A stretch of DNA of 44,729 nt, taken from IMG/VR virus record IMGVR_UViG_3300034082_002813, positions 1 to 44,729 of that record. One strand, given 5' to 3'. The notes beneath the pieces are model-generated. The model saw only the letters and a list, made by a program, of their open reading frames with translations, was not told the origin of the DNA and did no database searches. The position numbers and the translations under genes are program-made. This DNA comes from a virus. Of this stretch, positions 26,655 to 34,780 are shown in pieces (within the stretch, counting starts at the first letter, position 1; each line of letters begins with the position of its first letter).

Positions 26655-27320
26655 ATGCTATCCAAAACAAGTTATACCGTTGATACATCGTTATTTCGAG
26701 AGGCTTGTCTTCAATTGCCTAACGAAGGAATGAAAACAACCATTAATCAACCCACGGGCAATTTCTTTTACGATCCATGGATTTTAAAAGATGAGTATAA
26801 AGGCACAGTTTGGGAAACTTTATATAATTCACTGCCTATTGACAAAGGCGAAGCAAGGATTATTATTTTGGATTCAGCTCATTGTTATCAAACTCATGCA
26901 GACATCGACGATCGATATCATCTTAATATATTAGGTGAAGCATGCTATCTTATAGATTTAGTTAAAGAGCAGATGCACGGGTTAGAACAAGACGGTGTTT
27001 GGTATGACATGGATGCAGGACTACTGCATACTGCTACTAATTTTGGTAGACGTGCTAGAGTACAATTGGTAGTTAGACATTTACTAAAAAAGAATGAACT
27101 ATTAGATCCGGTAGAGATAGTGCTATCTTCAACGGTATCTAACACCGATGATACTAGGTTTATATTTGACAACACATTGAGCCCGTGGCTTAACCAAGCA
27201 AATAAGTTGGGCTATATAAACAATTTTTCATATTCTCCAATCACAGTAAAATTTAATATAGAAAAAAATAAATTAGATCTGTTTAAAAGTATTTTGCCAG
27301 CGGAGTTTTCACTATTATGA
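26655..27320 (+). CDS. 2OG-Fe(II) dioxygenase-fold protein
   Basis: The reading frame is open upstream to 26415, but that part lies antisense to the 25956 gene. The ATG at 26655 sits 5 nt after a late box and begins MLSKTSYTVD. SAHCYQTHADIDDRYHLNI provides H-x-D and AGLLHTATNFGRRARVQLVVR provides the second histidine and arginine, so a 2OG-Fe(II)-type site is likely. The last 80 residues are a separate tail of unknown function. It is coupled to the next gene by ATGA. Confidence 0.75.
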   Translation: MLSKTSYTVDTSLFREACLQLPNEGMKTTINQPTGNFFYDPWILKDEYKGTVWETLYNSLPIDKGEARIIILDSAHCYQTHADIDDRYHLNILGEACYLIDLVKEQMHGLEQDGVWYDMDAGLLHTATNFGRRARVQLVVRHLLKKNELLDPVEIVLSSTVSNTDDTRFIFDNTLSPWLNQANKLGYINNFSYSPITVKFNIEKNKLDLFKSILPAEFSLL

Positions 27321-27862
27321 AACTTCATGTATCTACACTTACTGAACAGCTGTGTGAAAGTTTAATTACAGAGATCAGCACTCACACAGTTGAACCTAGT
27401 CATGGCCACATGGAACTACCTAAAGATAATCCATACTACAACGAATACCTTAATCAAACTGAAATGTTAAAATCTGTAGGTTACGATGAGCATACTGTAG
27501 AGTATCGCCACTATCAATCCGGAGTACACTTTCACAAAAACTATGAACTTGTCATAAGTATGGCAGTTAACGCTAAACCGTTGATGTGTTGGGTCAGTGA
27601 AATACGGCCAGGCAAATGCACACCTTGGCATTGGGATATTAATCCTTGGGAAAAAGAACACGAACAACTAGGCACACTTGTAAGATATTTTTGTTTCTTA
27701 AGTAAACCATCGGCAGGACATGTATTTGTCACAGCCGACGATGCATACTATATGGAACAACAAGGTAGCATATATCAATACGCTGATTTACATTCCTGGC
27801 ATGCAGGTTCTAATGTAGGATTGGCTCCTAAGTTTTTATTGACCTTTACTGGCTACAAGTAA
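27317..27862 (+). CDS. distant member of the MKYxGN dioxygenase-like family
   Basis: CTPWHWDINP (H-x-D), AGHVFVTADDAYY, SIYQYADLHSWHAGSNVGLAPKFLLTFTGY follows the same order as the tandem array at 12020-15987 (GHIF-x-YE, Y-x-AGD, HGAxNIG-x-xPR). It differs in three ways: it starts MKLHVSTL, AGD is replaced by ADL, and the 2OG-binding arginine is replaced by a lysine (PKFLLTF). That substitution may alter the co-substrate or make the protein non-catalytic. It converges on the 27836 gene with a 27-nt overlap. Confidence 0.72.
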   Translation: MKLHVSTLTEQLCESLITEISTHTVEPSHGHMELPKDNPYYNEYLNQTEMLKSVGYDEHTVEYRHYQSGVHFHKNYELVISMAVNAKPLMCWVSEIRPGKCTPWHWDINPWEKEHEQLGTLVRYFCFLSKPSAGHVFVTADDAYYMEQQGSIYQYADLHSWHAGSNVGLAPKFLLTFTGYK

Positions 27863-28633
27863 TTTAAATTTTTCTGTAAATTTACCATCAATACGTAACC
27901 CGTAGCTCTGTTCCATAGTAGCATTACCGCCGTGCCAATCTTGATCATTCCACCACGCAGCACGACTATTGATGTAGGTATGATTCCTAGTTTCTGGATC
28001 CCACAAATAAAAAGGTTTCTTTGTATTCGGACGTATGTGTATGAACTCGTTTACATTATCAGTGTATCCTTGTTGCAATCCTTTTTCGCCATCTAGGTCT
28101 CTATGCTCAAAAGGAACGCCTCCCGCTTCACAATGAAAGAATATCACTCGTCCGATATTTTCAAATATCCCTGCGGTGATTAAGTTTTCTACCCACGCAA
28201 CTGTTTCTGGAAAGTGTGCGGCTTCGGGGGTGAGTTTTCTAGTAGCACTTCGATCATCCCAACTACCCTGTTCCCATAAGAAGTAATAAATGTAAGGATC
28301 GTATGCTCCCATGGCCATTTTAATGTATCGGGTAAATCTATTGCGTACTGTAAAATCTTGAAAGTCTCTGTATAGATCAATGCCGCCTTGTTTGATAGGA
28401 TTATCATCGGGCAAGGCTAAAAATTCTTCTATTGCTTTATAGATAGGTTTCCAATTTGGAATATAGCTCATGTCTTCTATTTTAAAAGCAGGCTTCATCC
28501 ATGTGCCCTCTTTGGCAAATTCTCGAGCATCTGCAAAACCTCGAAGTATTTCGGGTTGTAAGTGATCAAACGTATCCATGTCAAGGTATGGAGTCATATC
28601 AATGTATGGCTGATTGTTAATACCTTTAATCAT
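27836..28633 (-). CDS. 2OG-Fe(II) dioxygenase-fold protein
   Basis: A 265-residue protein: VIFFHCEAGGVPFEHRDLDGE gives H-x-D, FIHIRPNTKKPFYLWDPE is a beta-helix strand pair, and AAWWNDQDWHGGNATMEQSYGLRIDGKF gives the second histidine and the arginine. The N-terminal 100 residues are an extra helical segment. It is coupled to the twitch rSAM gene upstream by an 8-nt overlap, which repeats the rSAM-plus-hydroxylase arrangement at 22-24 kb. Confidence 0.77.
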   Translation of the reverse strand: MIKGINNQPYIDMTPYLDMDTFDHLQPEILRGFADAREFAKEGTWMKPAFKIEDMSYIPNWKPIYKAIEEFLALPDDNPIKQGGIDLYRDFQDFTVRNRFTRYIKMAMGAYDPYIYYFLWEQGSWDDRSATRKLTPEAAHFPETVAWVENLITAGIFENIGRVIFFHCEAGGVPFEHRDLDGEKGLQQGYTDNVNEFIHIRPNTKKPFYLWDPETRNHTYINSRAAWWNDQDWHGGNATMEQSYGLRIDGKFTEKFKLLVASKGQ

Positions 28634-29861
28634 ATAATTCCTTAAATTCTGGGAAGGTCGTTAACAACGATTCGTTTCTAATTTTATCTCTCTCTTCTAT
28701 GGTTGTTAAAAATTCAGTAATCTCATTCGAATTATCGTTGGCCCACATCATTCTTAAAAATCCATCCACTTCAGTATTTGATTTGTATCTCTCCCAATGC
28801 TGCTTGACCCGTTCTTTGTAACTATTAGGTAGAGCACATAAACTCATACAAGACGGATGTTTAAGAAATACAAATCTATGTTCAAGATTGTTGTTGTTGC
28901 ACCAATCGTGCAACTTGCTGGCAGCAAAACAGTTTAGTATTTGTATAGTCGTATATATACTCAAAGCTACGTGAGGACATTCTTTCCTTACCTGATCAAT
29001 ATTTTCAAGTATTTCTAACCAATTTGATGGATGTCTTATATAATAATTTTGTTCACTGACAGCATCTAAACTTACTTGTACAGTGACTGAATTAAATTCT
29101 TTCCAAAGATCTAAAATATTATAATGTTTAAATTTTAGACGGGTCATATTAGTATTATACTGTAACCTAATATCAGTTTTATTTTTTTCTATCAGTAATT
29201 CTAATATTCGAAAATGTTGTTCCATCATCATAGGCTCACCGCCTTCGAATTTAATTTCTTCTATAAATTCAACATGTTGATCGAAGAATTTATAGAAAAG
29301 ATCGATGTCTCGGAATGATTCAATTAGTATTTCATTGGGATCACCTTTAAGATTGTGTTTGTCTAAGAATGCCTGCTGCATCGGGGAAATAGATTTAGTA
29401 CCGATTCCATTAGCTACTTCTTCCTCTCGTGTACGCGAGCTGAGGTAACTAGGGCACATTCTACATTTTAGATTGCATAGATTACTGTAGCCAACTCCGT
29501 CCCATAGGTAAAATTTATTTTCTTTTAAATCACCTATATCATTGAATTCTAGTTTATCAAATGTGTGTGACCATTTTTGATTAGAAGATTGTCGCAAGCT
29601 AGTAACATTAGATCGTTCGCAATCACTACACCTCGAACAGCTGTCGGGTAATGTTGGGCCATTTAATAGTTGTTTACGAAAACTTGTTAATTTTGTATTG
29701 TTATTTGAATAAATTTCATCTAGAGATTGCTGGGTACTAACACCAAATATTTCGTCATGATTGATACAGCACGGCACCACTAGGCTATGCCAAACACGAG
29801 AACTGATAAAAGGTAAGATGCAGAAGTGTTTAGACTCTAACAATTCGTTTTTATTAATCAT
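28626..29861 (-). CDS. twitch-type radical SAM protein (copy 3)
   Basis: HFCILPFISSRVWHSLVVPCC and CSRCSDCE are the N-terminal twitch cysteines. YSNLCNLKCRMCPSYLS is the SAM cluster. KFEGGEPMMMEQHF is the GGEP motif. VSLDAVSEQNYYIRHPSNW and the tail TTFPEFKELY align with copies 1 and 2. It overlaps the kinase-like gene before it by 8 nt and the dioxygenase-like gene after it by 8 nt. Confidence 0.9.
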   Translation of the reverse strand: MINKNELLESKHFCILPFISSRVWHSLVVPCCINHDEIFGVSTQQSLDEIYSNNNTKLTSFRKQLLNGPTLPDSCSRCSDCERSNVTSLRQSSNQKWSHTFDKLEFNDIGDLKENKFYLWDGVGYSNLCNLKCRMCPSYLSSRTREEEVANGIGTKSISPMQQAFLDKHNLKGDPNEILIESFRDIDLFYKFFDQHVEFIEEIKFEGGEPMMMEQHFRILELLIEKNKTDIRLQYNTNMTRLKFKHYNILDLWKEFNSVTVQVSLDAVSEQNYYIRHPSNWLEILENIDQVRKECPHVALSIYTTIQILNCFAASKLHDWCNNNNLEHRFVFLKHPSCMSLCALPNSYKERVKQHWERYKSNTEVDGFLRMMWANDNSNEITEFLTTIEERDKIRNESLLTTFPEFKELYD

Positions 29862-30543
29862 AAATTTTCTTAGCCTTGTTTATAAATTCATCTGGGTAAT
29901 TTGTTCTAAAACTCTCAAAGCACAGCATCTGTAGTGTCTTTAATGATTCTGGTTTATCCCAACTTAATCCCATCTGTTCTATTTGTGTACGCATTATGTC
30001 CTGTCTAGTGCTGTAGATATGGCTGGCGTGGTCTGCGATGCTAATAGGACCTTCATGATGCGCATATGTAAAAAAATAGTTGATACTTTTTAATTTGCCA
30101 TCTACTATAAAATAACTGCTAGGATGCATACTAAACTTATATAACCCTAGTGACTTATGCGCTTGAATTATGTTTAACATTTGATCTTGCCAGTCTGGCA
30201 ATACTTTATCATAGTTGTCAATACTACATCCTGCTCTGTTCCAGAAATCTACACCATCAACTTCTAAATAAAGTTTTTTCGCATCTAATTCTATTAGAAT
30301 GATTTTAGGAATTAACTCAGGATAACGGTTACGCATCTGCGTTAGGTAGTTAACTTCTCGCAACCATTTTTCTTCCATCTTGCTAGGATCGATTACTTCA
30401 TTCTGCCCCTTGTGATATTCGGGATCGTTATAATACCATTGGACAAACGTCTTGTTGTCATCAGACATCAAACTGGTATAAATTAAATTATTTCTACATA
30501 ATCCTATACCCGGCACATTATTCCAGTAGTAGTTTAATTTCAT
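29854..30543 (-). CDS. degenerate kinase-fold (APH-like) protein
   Basis: KEEKWLREVNYL-type helix, an IPKIILIELD strand, LYLEVDGVDFW hinge, then KFSMHPSSYFIVDGKLKSINYFFTY (136-160) follow the order of aminoglycoside-phosphotransferase-like kinases, whose loop reads HxDLHxxN followed by ID. Here the expected Asp and Asn are missing (MHPSSY) and the metal-binding Asp appears as N155. If the fold call is right, this is a pseudokinase or an unusual enzyme, perhaps a substrate-binding partner of the twitch rSAM protein it precedes. The call is tentative. Confidence 0.5.
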   Translation of the reverse strand: MKLNYYWNNVPGIGLCRNNLIYTSLMSDDNKTFVQWYYNDPEYHKGQNEVIDPSKMEEKWLREVNYLTQMRNRYPELIPKIILIELDAKKLYLEVDGVDFWNRAGCSIDNYDKVLPDWQDQMLNIIQAHKSLGLYKFSMHPSSYFIVDGKLKSINYFFTYAHHEGPISIADHASHIYSTRQDIMRTQIEQMGLSWDKPESLKTLQMLCFESFRTNYPDEFINKAKKIYD

Positions 30544-31178
30544 ATCCGTATAACTTTATCTGTAAACTTTTCTATACTACGCTGTAGTAATGCTTCGTGT
30601 TTTTCTTTATTCATTATACCAACTGTGCTTAACAATATCTTGGTCCTGTTAGTAGGATCAGCAGCGTGTTCCACATCAGTGTTGTTAAACGCAAAGCAAC
30701 GATACTTAGGATCTATCTTCGGCCAGATCTTTTTACCGTTATGCACAAAATGAAATGTATTATATGCAGGATCAGTGACATATATCACATATCTACGAGG
30801 TTCAGTGATATCATAAAATGCATCTTTGTGAGGGGGGATAGTTCCTATCTGCATGATAAACCCGCTGGTACCAATTTGATCAAACGGTAATTCACGCACA
30901 CATTTAGCTAAACCAGGAAATGATTCTTCGAACCCAGGATGAAAAAATAATCCCGAATCCTCTATGGGTTCTCGCTTTTCAGCCCAATCCAACCATGCTT
31001 GATATGATTGCCAGTTGTCGGGCTGTTTACGCAATGCCACGTAACACCATTCATGTCTCCCTTCTTGGTATTCCCAATAATCGTTATCTGTAATTTTATG
31101 TTTATGAAACCATTCTATAACTTTGTTTTCGTCGGGTATTTCAAATTCAATATCTACAGGGGTATAGATCACTGTCAT
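30540..31178 (-). CDS. aspartyl/asparaginyl hydroxylase-like 2OG-Fe(II) protein
   Basis: IMQIGTIPPHKDAFYDITEPRRYVIYVTD gives H-x-D, FHFVHNGKKIWPKIDPKYRCFAFNNTDVEHAADPTNRTKILLSTVG gives the second histidine and arginine in the Asp/Asn hydroxylase order. Its 212 residues are typical. Junctions on both sides are ATGA overlaps, so it is tightly coupled to the kinase-like protein and to another dioxygenase-like gene. Confidence 0.8.
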   Translation of the reverse strand: MTVIYTPVDIEFEIPDENKVIEWFHKHKITDNDYWEYQEGRHEWCYVALRKQPDNWQSYQAWLDWAEKREPIEDSGLFFHPGFEESFPGLAKCVRELPFDQIGTSGFIMQIGTIPPHKDAFYDITEPRRYVIYVTDPAYNTFHFVHNGKKIWPKIDPKYRCFAFNNTDVEHAADPTNRTKILLSTVGIMNKEKHEALLQRSIEKFTDKVIRI

Positions 31179-31804
31179 GATATTTGACCTTGCAGTTTTA
31201 ATAACTCAGGTAGCATATCTCTTTTAAATCTAAAAACTAGACCCACCCTGTCATCAGTGTCGTAGTTTTCTGTCTCGTGTTCTATTATGGTATCTACCAA
31301 ATAAACACCGCCATCAGCTGCCATAGTGAAATCTTTTCTATTATCCTCTGCATCCCAGAATTTGAACACTGATTTTTTTGCTTCGTATATTGGAATATGA
31401 CCAGTATACTCATCTCCTTGATCTACGTGTCTCGAAACCTTGCCACCAGTGGGTTGTACAACTAGGCTCCATCGATATGTATAGGGCATCAACGTCTGAA
31501 GTTTGGTTACTAATCCAAAAGCCAGTTCAGTGTTACGATATTCACACCTAGGATGTGTGCTGATGTTGTAAGGAGGACAAGGAATTGTCGGATCAACCAA
31601 ATTACTTTGTATGGCCCAACCGTAAGGCAGCAGTGTGCTCTGATCCAGCATCATACGTTCTCGCCATTCTTGCGTGATTTCGTTTCCGTGTCTATCCCAG
31701 CACCATTTCAACTGATCGTACTTGTTGACTAACGTGTGATAATATTCTCTTAAAGAATCCAGTTTCACGGAAAAATTTAATCTAGTTACGGCATTAGCCA
31801 GCAT
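31175..31804 (-). CDS. 2OG-Fe(II) dioxygenase-fold protein
   Basis: SLVVQPTGGKVSRHVDQGDEYTGHIPI gives H-x-D. VFKFWDAEDNRKDFTMAADGGVYLVDTIIEHETENYDTDDRVGLVFRFKRD gives the second histidine and arginine. It is the first gene of the operon that continues through the hydroxylase, kinase-like, twitch rSAM and 27836 genes. AGGA precedes the ATG and a TTAAATA late box is 17 nt upstream. Confidence 0.8.
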   Translation of the reverse strand: MLANAVTRLNFSVKLDSLREYYHTLVNKYDQLKWCWDRHGNEITQEWRERMMLDQSTLLPYGWAIQSNLVDPTIPCPPYNISTHPRCEYRNTELAFGLVTKLQTLMPYTYRWSLVVQPTGGKVSRHVDQGDEYTGHIPIYEAKKSVFKFWDAEDNRKDFTMAADGGVYLVDTIIEHETENYDTDDRVGLVFRFKRDMLPELLKLQGQIS

Positions 31805-31821
31805 GTACTCGTCCTTTGAAA

Positions 31822-31828
31822 TATTTAA
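31822..31828 (-). promoter_or_regulatory. T4-type late promoter (TTAAATA)
   Basis: A minus-strand TTAAATA box 17 nt before the ATG at 31804, overlapping the divergent plus-strand box region at 31829. Confidence 0.5.
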
Positions 31829-31835
31829 GTAAATA
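31829..31835 (+). promoter_or_regulatory. T4-type late promoter (GTAAATA), near-leaderless
   Basis: A GTAAATA box 7 nt before the ATG at 31843, with no ribosome-binding site between. Confidence 0.5.
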
Positions 31836-31842
31836 ATTTTCT

Positions 31843-32457
31843 ATGCACAGCAGATACGATTTAAAAGACACGCACATAGTTGTGTACTATCAATCTAACA
31901 ATGAGTTTGAACAGGTTAGAAAACAATGCCTTGAGGAAAATAATTGGCTCAGGCACAATTATACCCAGGACAATTTAAGAATAGAAGATCACCACGGGTA
32001 TGGTGTGGTGTATCAAGTTAGTACAGGAAAGCCCATGGTTATGGGTGGAGTTTTCAATGATGAAAGATATCCGTCCAATGTGGCTAAAATGATCAATCGT
32101 CTGTATACTTTTCCCGAGTTTCGCATGACACATACTGATATGACTGATGGGTTTAGAGTAACCTGTAGTTTGATTGATAGACTCATCGCAGATAACAGCT
32201 TCGAATGTTATTTGATAACCATGCAGAACAGGCCAAGAGGTGGAAAACGTTGGTGGGATATATGGAAGCAGCACATGGACACGGCCAGTGATAATCAATG
32301 GCAGCACGGACTTGGATATATACAAACCTGTCCATGGCCTGTGCAAAAATGTTGGCAAAATTTTGTCTATAGAAATATCAGTGAACGTGCTTTTGAAAAT
32401 TGGAATCCTACTGTTATCAATGATCAAGAATGGAATATGCTGCCGGAGGGCAAATGA
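31843..32457 (+). CDS. protein of unknown function (204 aa)
   Basis: A soluble protein with a strand-rich N-terminal half (HIVVYYQSNNEFEQVR, YGVVYQVSTGKPMVMGGVFND) that vaguely recalls an acyltransferase-type fold, and a tryptophan-rich C-terminal half (RWWDIW, CPWPVQKCWQNF). I do not recognise the family. Its stop codon overlaps the start of the desaturase gene (ATGA), so a role in the same lipid step is possible. Confidence 0.65.
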   Translation: MHSRYDLKDTHIVVYYQSNNEFEQVRKQCLEENNWLRHNYTQDNLRIEDHHGYGVVYQVSTGKPMVMGGVFNDERYPSNVAKMINRLYTFPEFRMTHTDMTDGFRVTCSLIDRLIADNSFECYLITMQNRPRGGKRWWDIWKQHMDTASDNQWQHGLGYIQTCPWPVQKCWQNFVYRNISERAFENWNPTVINDQEWNMLPEGK

Positions 32458-33224
32458 ATTTAGATTCAAAAATTAGACTGTTACAAACTTTTAATCATAT
32501 TGTGGCCTTGCCATCTATTGTGTATGCTGTGGCTACTCAACAGTATTGGTTACTGATGATAGCAGCAAGTGCATGGTTAGTTATCGGTCCTATCAGTTCC
32601 GTGATTACACTGCATAGACTTCTGACCCATAGAAGTTTCAAGACATATGAATGGTTAGAAACAACTCTGAGTTACATTTCAGTGATATCCACAGTAGGGC
32701 CTACTATCAGTTGGGTAGCATTGCATCGTCAGCATCACGCAGCATCGGACAAAGACGGAGATCCACACAGTCCTTATATCAACGGTAAATGGAATTGGAC
32801 TCAGGCTCTAAAAGTATGGTGGGGATATGATTGGAACATACCACATATACCTGTGGCCTATGTCAAAGACCTCATGCGAAGTCCTACACATAAATTTATT
32901 TTCAAACATTATTTTAAAATAATTTTTGTGTTTTCTTTGATTTTATTTGTAATAGATCCACTGCTTTGGTTATTTGTATATGTGGTTCCAGCCAGTATGA
33001 CTGTGCATCTAATAGGAGTAGTGAACGTGTTGGGACACGGTCACGGATATAGAAATCACGAAACCAATGATCGAAGTACCAACAGTTGGATAGCGAATAT
33101 TGTCAGCCTCGGTGACGGGTGGCACAATAATCATCATGCACACGGTGTTCGTTGGCACTCCGGAGAGAAGTGGTGGGAGTGGGATCTAATGGCGCAGCTT
33201 ATTAAAATGATCAAGATACAATGA
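32454..33224 (+). CDS. membrane fatty acid desaturase (acyl-CoA/acyl-lipid delta-9 type)
   Basis: The three histidine boxes of the di-iron desaturases are intact: HRLLTH (54-59), HRQHH (91-95) and HNNHH (224-228). Hydrophobic segments at about 15-50, 72-90 and 150-190 would anchor it in the host inner membrane. The enzyme would introduce a double bond in host acyl chains using reduced electron carriers. The ATG at 32454 is preferred to one at 32430 because it has GGAGG upstream and forms an ATGA junction. Desaturases are known in marine phages. It is the only clear membrane protein in the block. Confidence 0.92.
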   Translation: MNLDSKIRLLQTFNHIVALPSIVYAVATQQYWLLMIAASAWLVIGPISSVITLHRLLTHRSFKTYEWLETTLSYISVISTVGPTISWVALHRQHHAASDKDGDPHSPYINGKWNWTQALKVWWGYDWNIPHIPVAYVKDLMRSPTHKFIFKHYFKIIFVFSLILFVIDPLLWLFVYVVPASMTVHLIGVVNVLGHGHGYRNHETNDRSTNSWIANIVSLGDGWHNNHHAHGVRWHSGEKWWEWDLMAQLIKMIKIQ

Positions 33225-34030
33225 AAATAGGGTTTTATGGGCACAGTCTTTGCCAATGGCATAGACAACAAGAGTTATCTTGGATAACCAAGATCCAAAA
33301 TCATTATTGCGCAGAAATTGTACATAGCGGGTGTGCCCTGTGTTCCGAGGAAAGAATTTTGTTTGATCTTAAAAAAACTAAAAATCTTGACCTAGCTGTA
33401 ATCTTACATTCAAAACCTAAATATCTTTTCGTGCCATCTTGGAATAGAGATATAAGAACCATTAGTCCTACAGAAGTATTGAAAAAGATCGAACATAGTT
33501 TATTCAAACGCCTAGGTGAAGATAACCCCTATGTTTCAAAAATTAATCTTAGAAATCTCATAGGTATCACGTTAGGTAATGAGGGTGGATTAACCAACAC
33601 GGTATTATTAAGTGACTCAGATGCTATACGATCTAGACTAGAAGAAGATCTCGGAAGTCTAAAAGATCAGATTAAAAAAGATGTAGGAATAGATTATCAA
33701 GAATTCATAGATGCATTGATTTATTTTAAAAAATATCTGTATCACCCGGATCTACAGATGCAGAGATTTTACGGAGCCTTGATACAGATAGATCAATATC
33801 TATTGGCAAAAAAAATTCCGGTAATACATTGTCTTGGAAAAAACAGTGACTATCCTAAATGGTTTAAATTCCAGAGCGGCGAAACTGATAATGGATTCGT
33901 ACAGAAATTTGCCGACGAATCAAAATATGCGGTTAGCAGAGACGTATCTGATAATGTTATTGATGATGAAGGAAATACAATACTGTATTTGCATGTTGTA
34001 AAATTAATCGACAAACTGCTGTCGCTATAA
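33221..34030 (+). CDS. SGNH-hydrolase-like protein
   Basis: IGFYGHSLCQWH provides a block I-like GHS (S9), and VIHSGCALCSEERIL follows where the second block is expected. The C-terminal catalytic pair is not clear, so activity is uncertain. Its 269 residues are similar to the 12564 protein. It overlaps the desaturase gene by ATGA. A role in removing or moving acyl groups on lipids or glycans fits the neighbour, but this is inference. The stop codon lies inside the late box at 34026. Confidence 0.6.
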   Translation: MKIGFYGHSLCQWHRQQELSWITKIQNHYCAEIVHSGCALCSEERILFDLKKTKNLDLAVILHSKPKYLFVPSWNRDIRTISPTEVLKKIEHSLFKRLGEDNPYVSKINLRNLIGITLGNEGGLTNTVLLSDSDAIRSRLEEDLGSLKDQIKKDVGIDYQEFIDALIYFKKYLYHPDLQMQRFYGALIQIDQYLLAKKIPVIHCLGKNSDYPKWFKFQSGETDNGFVQKFADESKYAVSRDVSDNVIDDEGNTILYLHVVKLIDKLLSL

Positions 34031-34033
34031 ATA
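34026..34033 (+). promoter_or_regulatory. T4-type late promoter (perfect TATAAATA)
   Basis: Perfect consensus on the plus strand. It contains the stop codon of the upstream gene and precedes tRNA-Leu and the sulfotransferase-like gene. Confidence 0.65.
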
Positions 34034-34038
34034 TTACG

Positions 34039-34068
34039 CCGATCTTGGAGGCAACTGCCCCGGATCGG
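34039..34068 (+). other. nested hairpin directly 5' of tRNA-Leu
   Basis: CCGATC (34039-34044) pairs with GATCGG (34063-34068), and GGC/GCC pair inside. The stem ends one base before the mature 5' end of tRNA-Leu, so it may guide 5' processing. Confidence 0.55.
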
Positions 34069-34069
34069 A

Positions 34070-34154
34070 GGAGATGTGGCGAAATAGGTAGACGCACTAG
34101 ATTTAGGTTCTAGCGTAGCAATACGTGAAGGTTCAACTCCTTTCATCTCCACCA
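34070..34154 (+). tRNA. tRNA-Leu (anticodon TAG)
   Basis: Acceptor GGAGATG pairs 7 of 7 with CATCTCC (34144-34150). The anticodon arm CTAGA-TTTAGGT-TCTAG gives TAG, the variable arm is long as in leucine tRNAs, the D loop has AGGTAGACGC, and CCA is encoded (34152-34154). Confidence 0.95.
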
Positions 34155-34162
34155 GAATAATT

Positions 34163-34780
34163 ATGGGTACTTTTTATATCAGCCGTCCTTCGTTAGCATA
34201 CGTGCATGTTCCTCGCACAGGCATGGCCATGAAGAAAATTATTTCAGACTGGCTTAAACCTAATTTCGATGTTAGTGATGCCGACTCTTGGATGATCGAT
34301 CATCCCCATCTAGGTATAGTGAAAGAATACTATCCGTATGCTAAAACTATGAGTGTTGTTCGTAATCCTTGGCAGCGCATATATAGTTTGTACCGCAAAG
34401 TAAGCACAGAAGGATATTGGTTAGATTGGAACAATCAAACTGTATTAGATTTGAAGCCTATCAACGAATGGGTTGCAGACTATTGCAATCCAGAGGTAGA
34501 ATTTAATTTTCCTCGATGGTTCACTCGATTTACTAATCAAGTAGATTTTATTCACGTAAACGATGAGAATGTTAACTTTGTTTGTAAAGCTGAGAACTTA
34601 GCAGAGGACTTTGTGATAGTCAAGGAATATCTATCTTGTGATATTCCTTTGCCTGATATCAGTGGCTACGACCATTGGGAATTTTTAAATTATTTTAATA
34701 ATGAAAGTATACAATTAATTTCTAAAATGCACGAAAGAGACATAGATACTTTCAAATATTCTTTAAGAGTTAGAACTTAA
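34163..34780 (+). CDS. sulfotransferase-like protein
   Basis: AYVHVPRTGMAMKKII (12-27) corresponds to the 5'-phosphosulfate binding loop, and MSVVRNPWQRIYSLYRK (63-79) to the 3'-phosphate site of PAPS-dependent sulfotransferases (Sulfotransfer_2-type). The usual catalytic histidine is not obvious. Its 205 residues make it a minimal version. These enzymes sulfate glycans, proteins or small molecules. It follows tRNA-Leu on the same strand and converges on the tail-fibre-like gene with an 18-nt overlap. Confidence 0.85.
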   Translation: MGTFYISRPSLAYVHVPRTGMAMKKIISDWLKPNFDVSDADSWMIDHPHLGIVKEYYPYAKTMSVVRNPWQRIYSLYRKVSTEGYWLDWNNQTVLDLKPINEWVADYCNPEVEFNFPRWFTRFTNQVDFIHVNDENVNFVCKAENLAEDFVIVKEYLSCDIPLPDISGYDHWEFLNYFNNESIQLISKMHERDIDTFKYSLRVRT

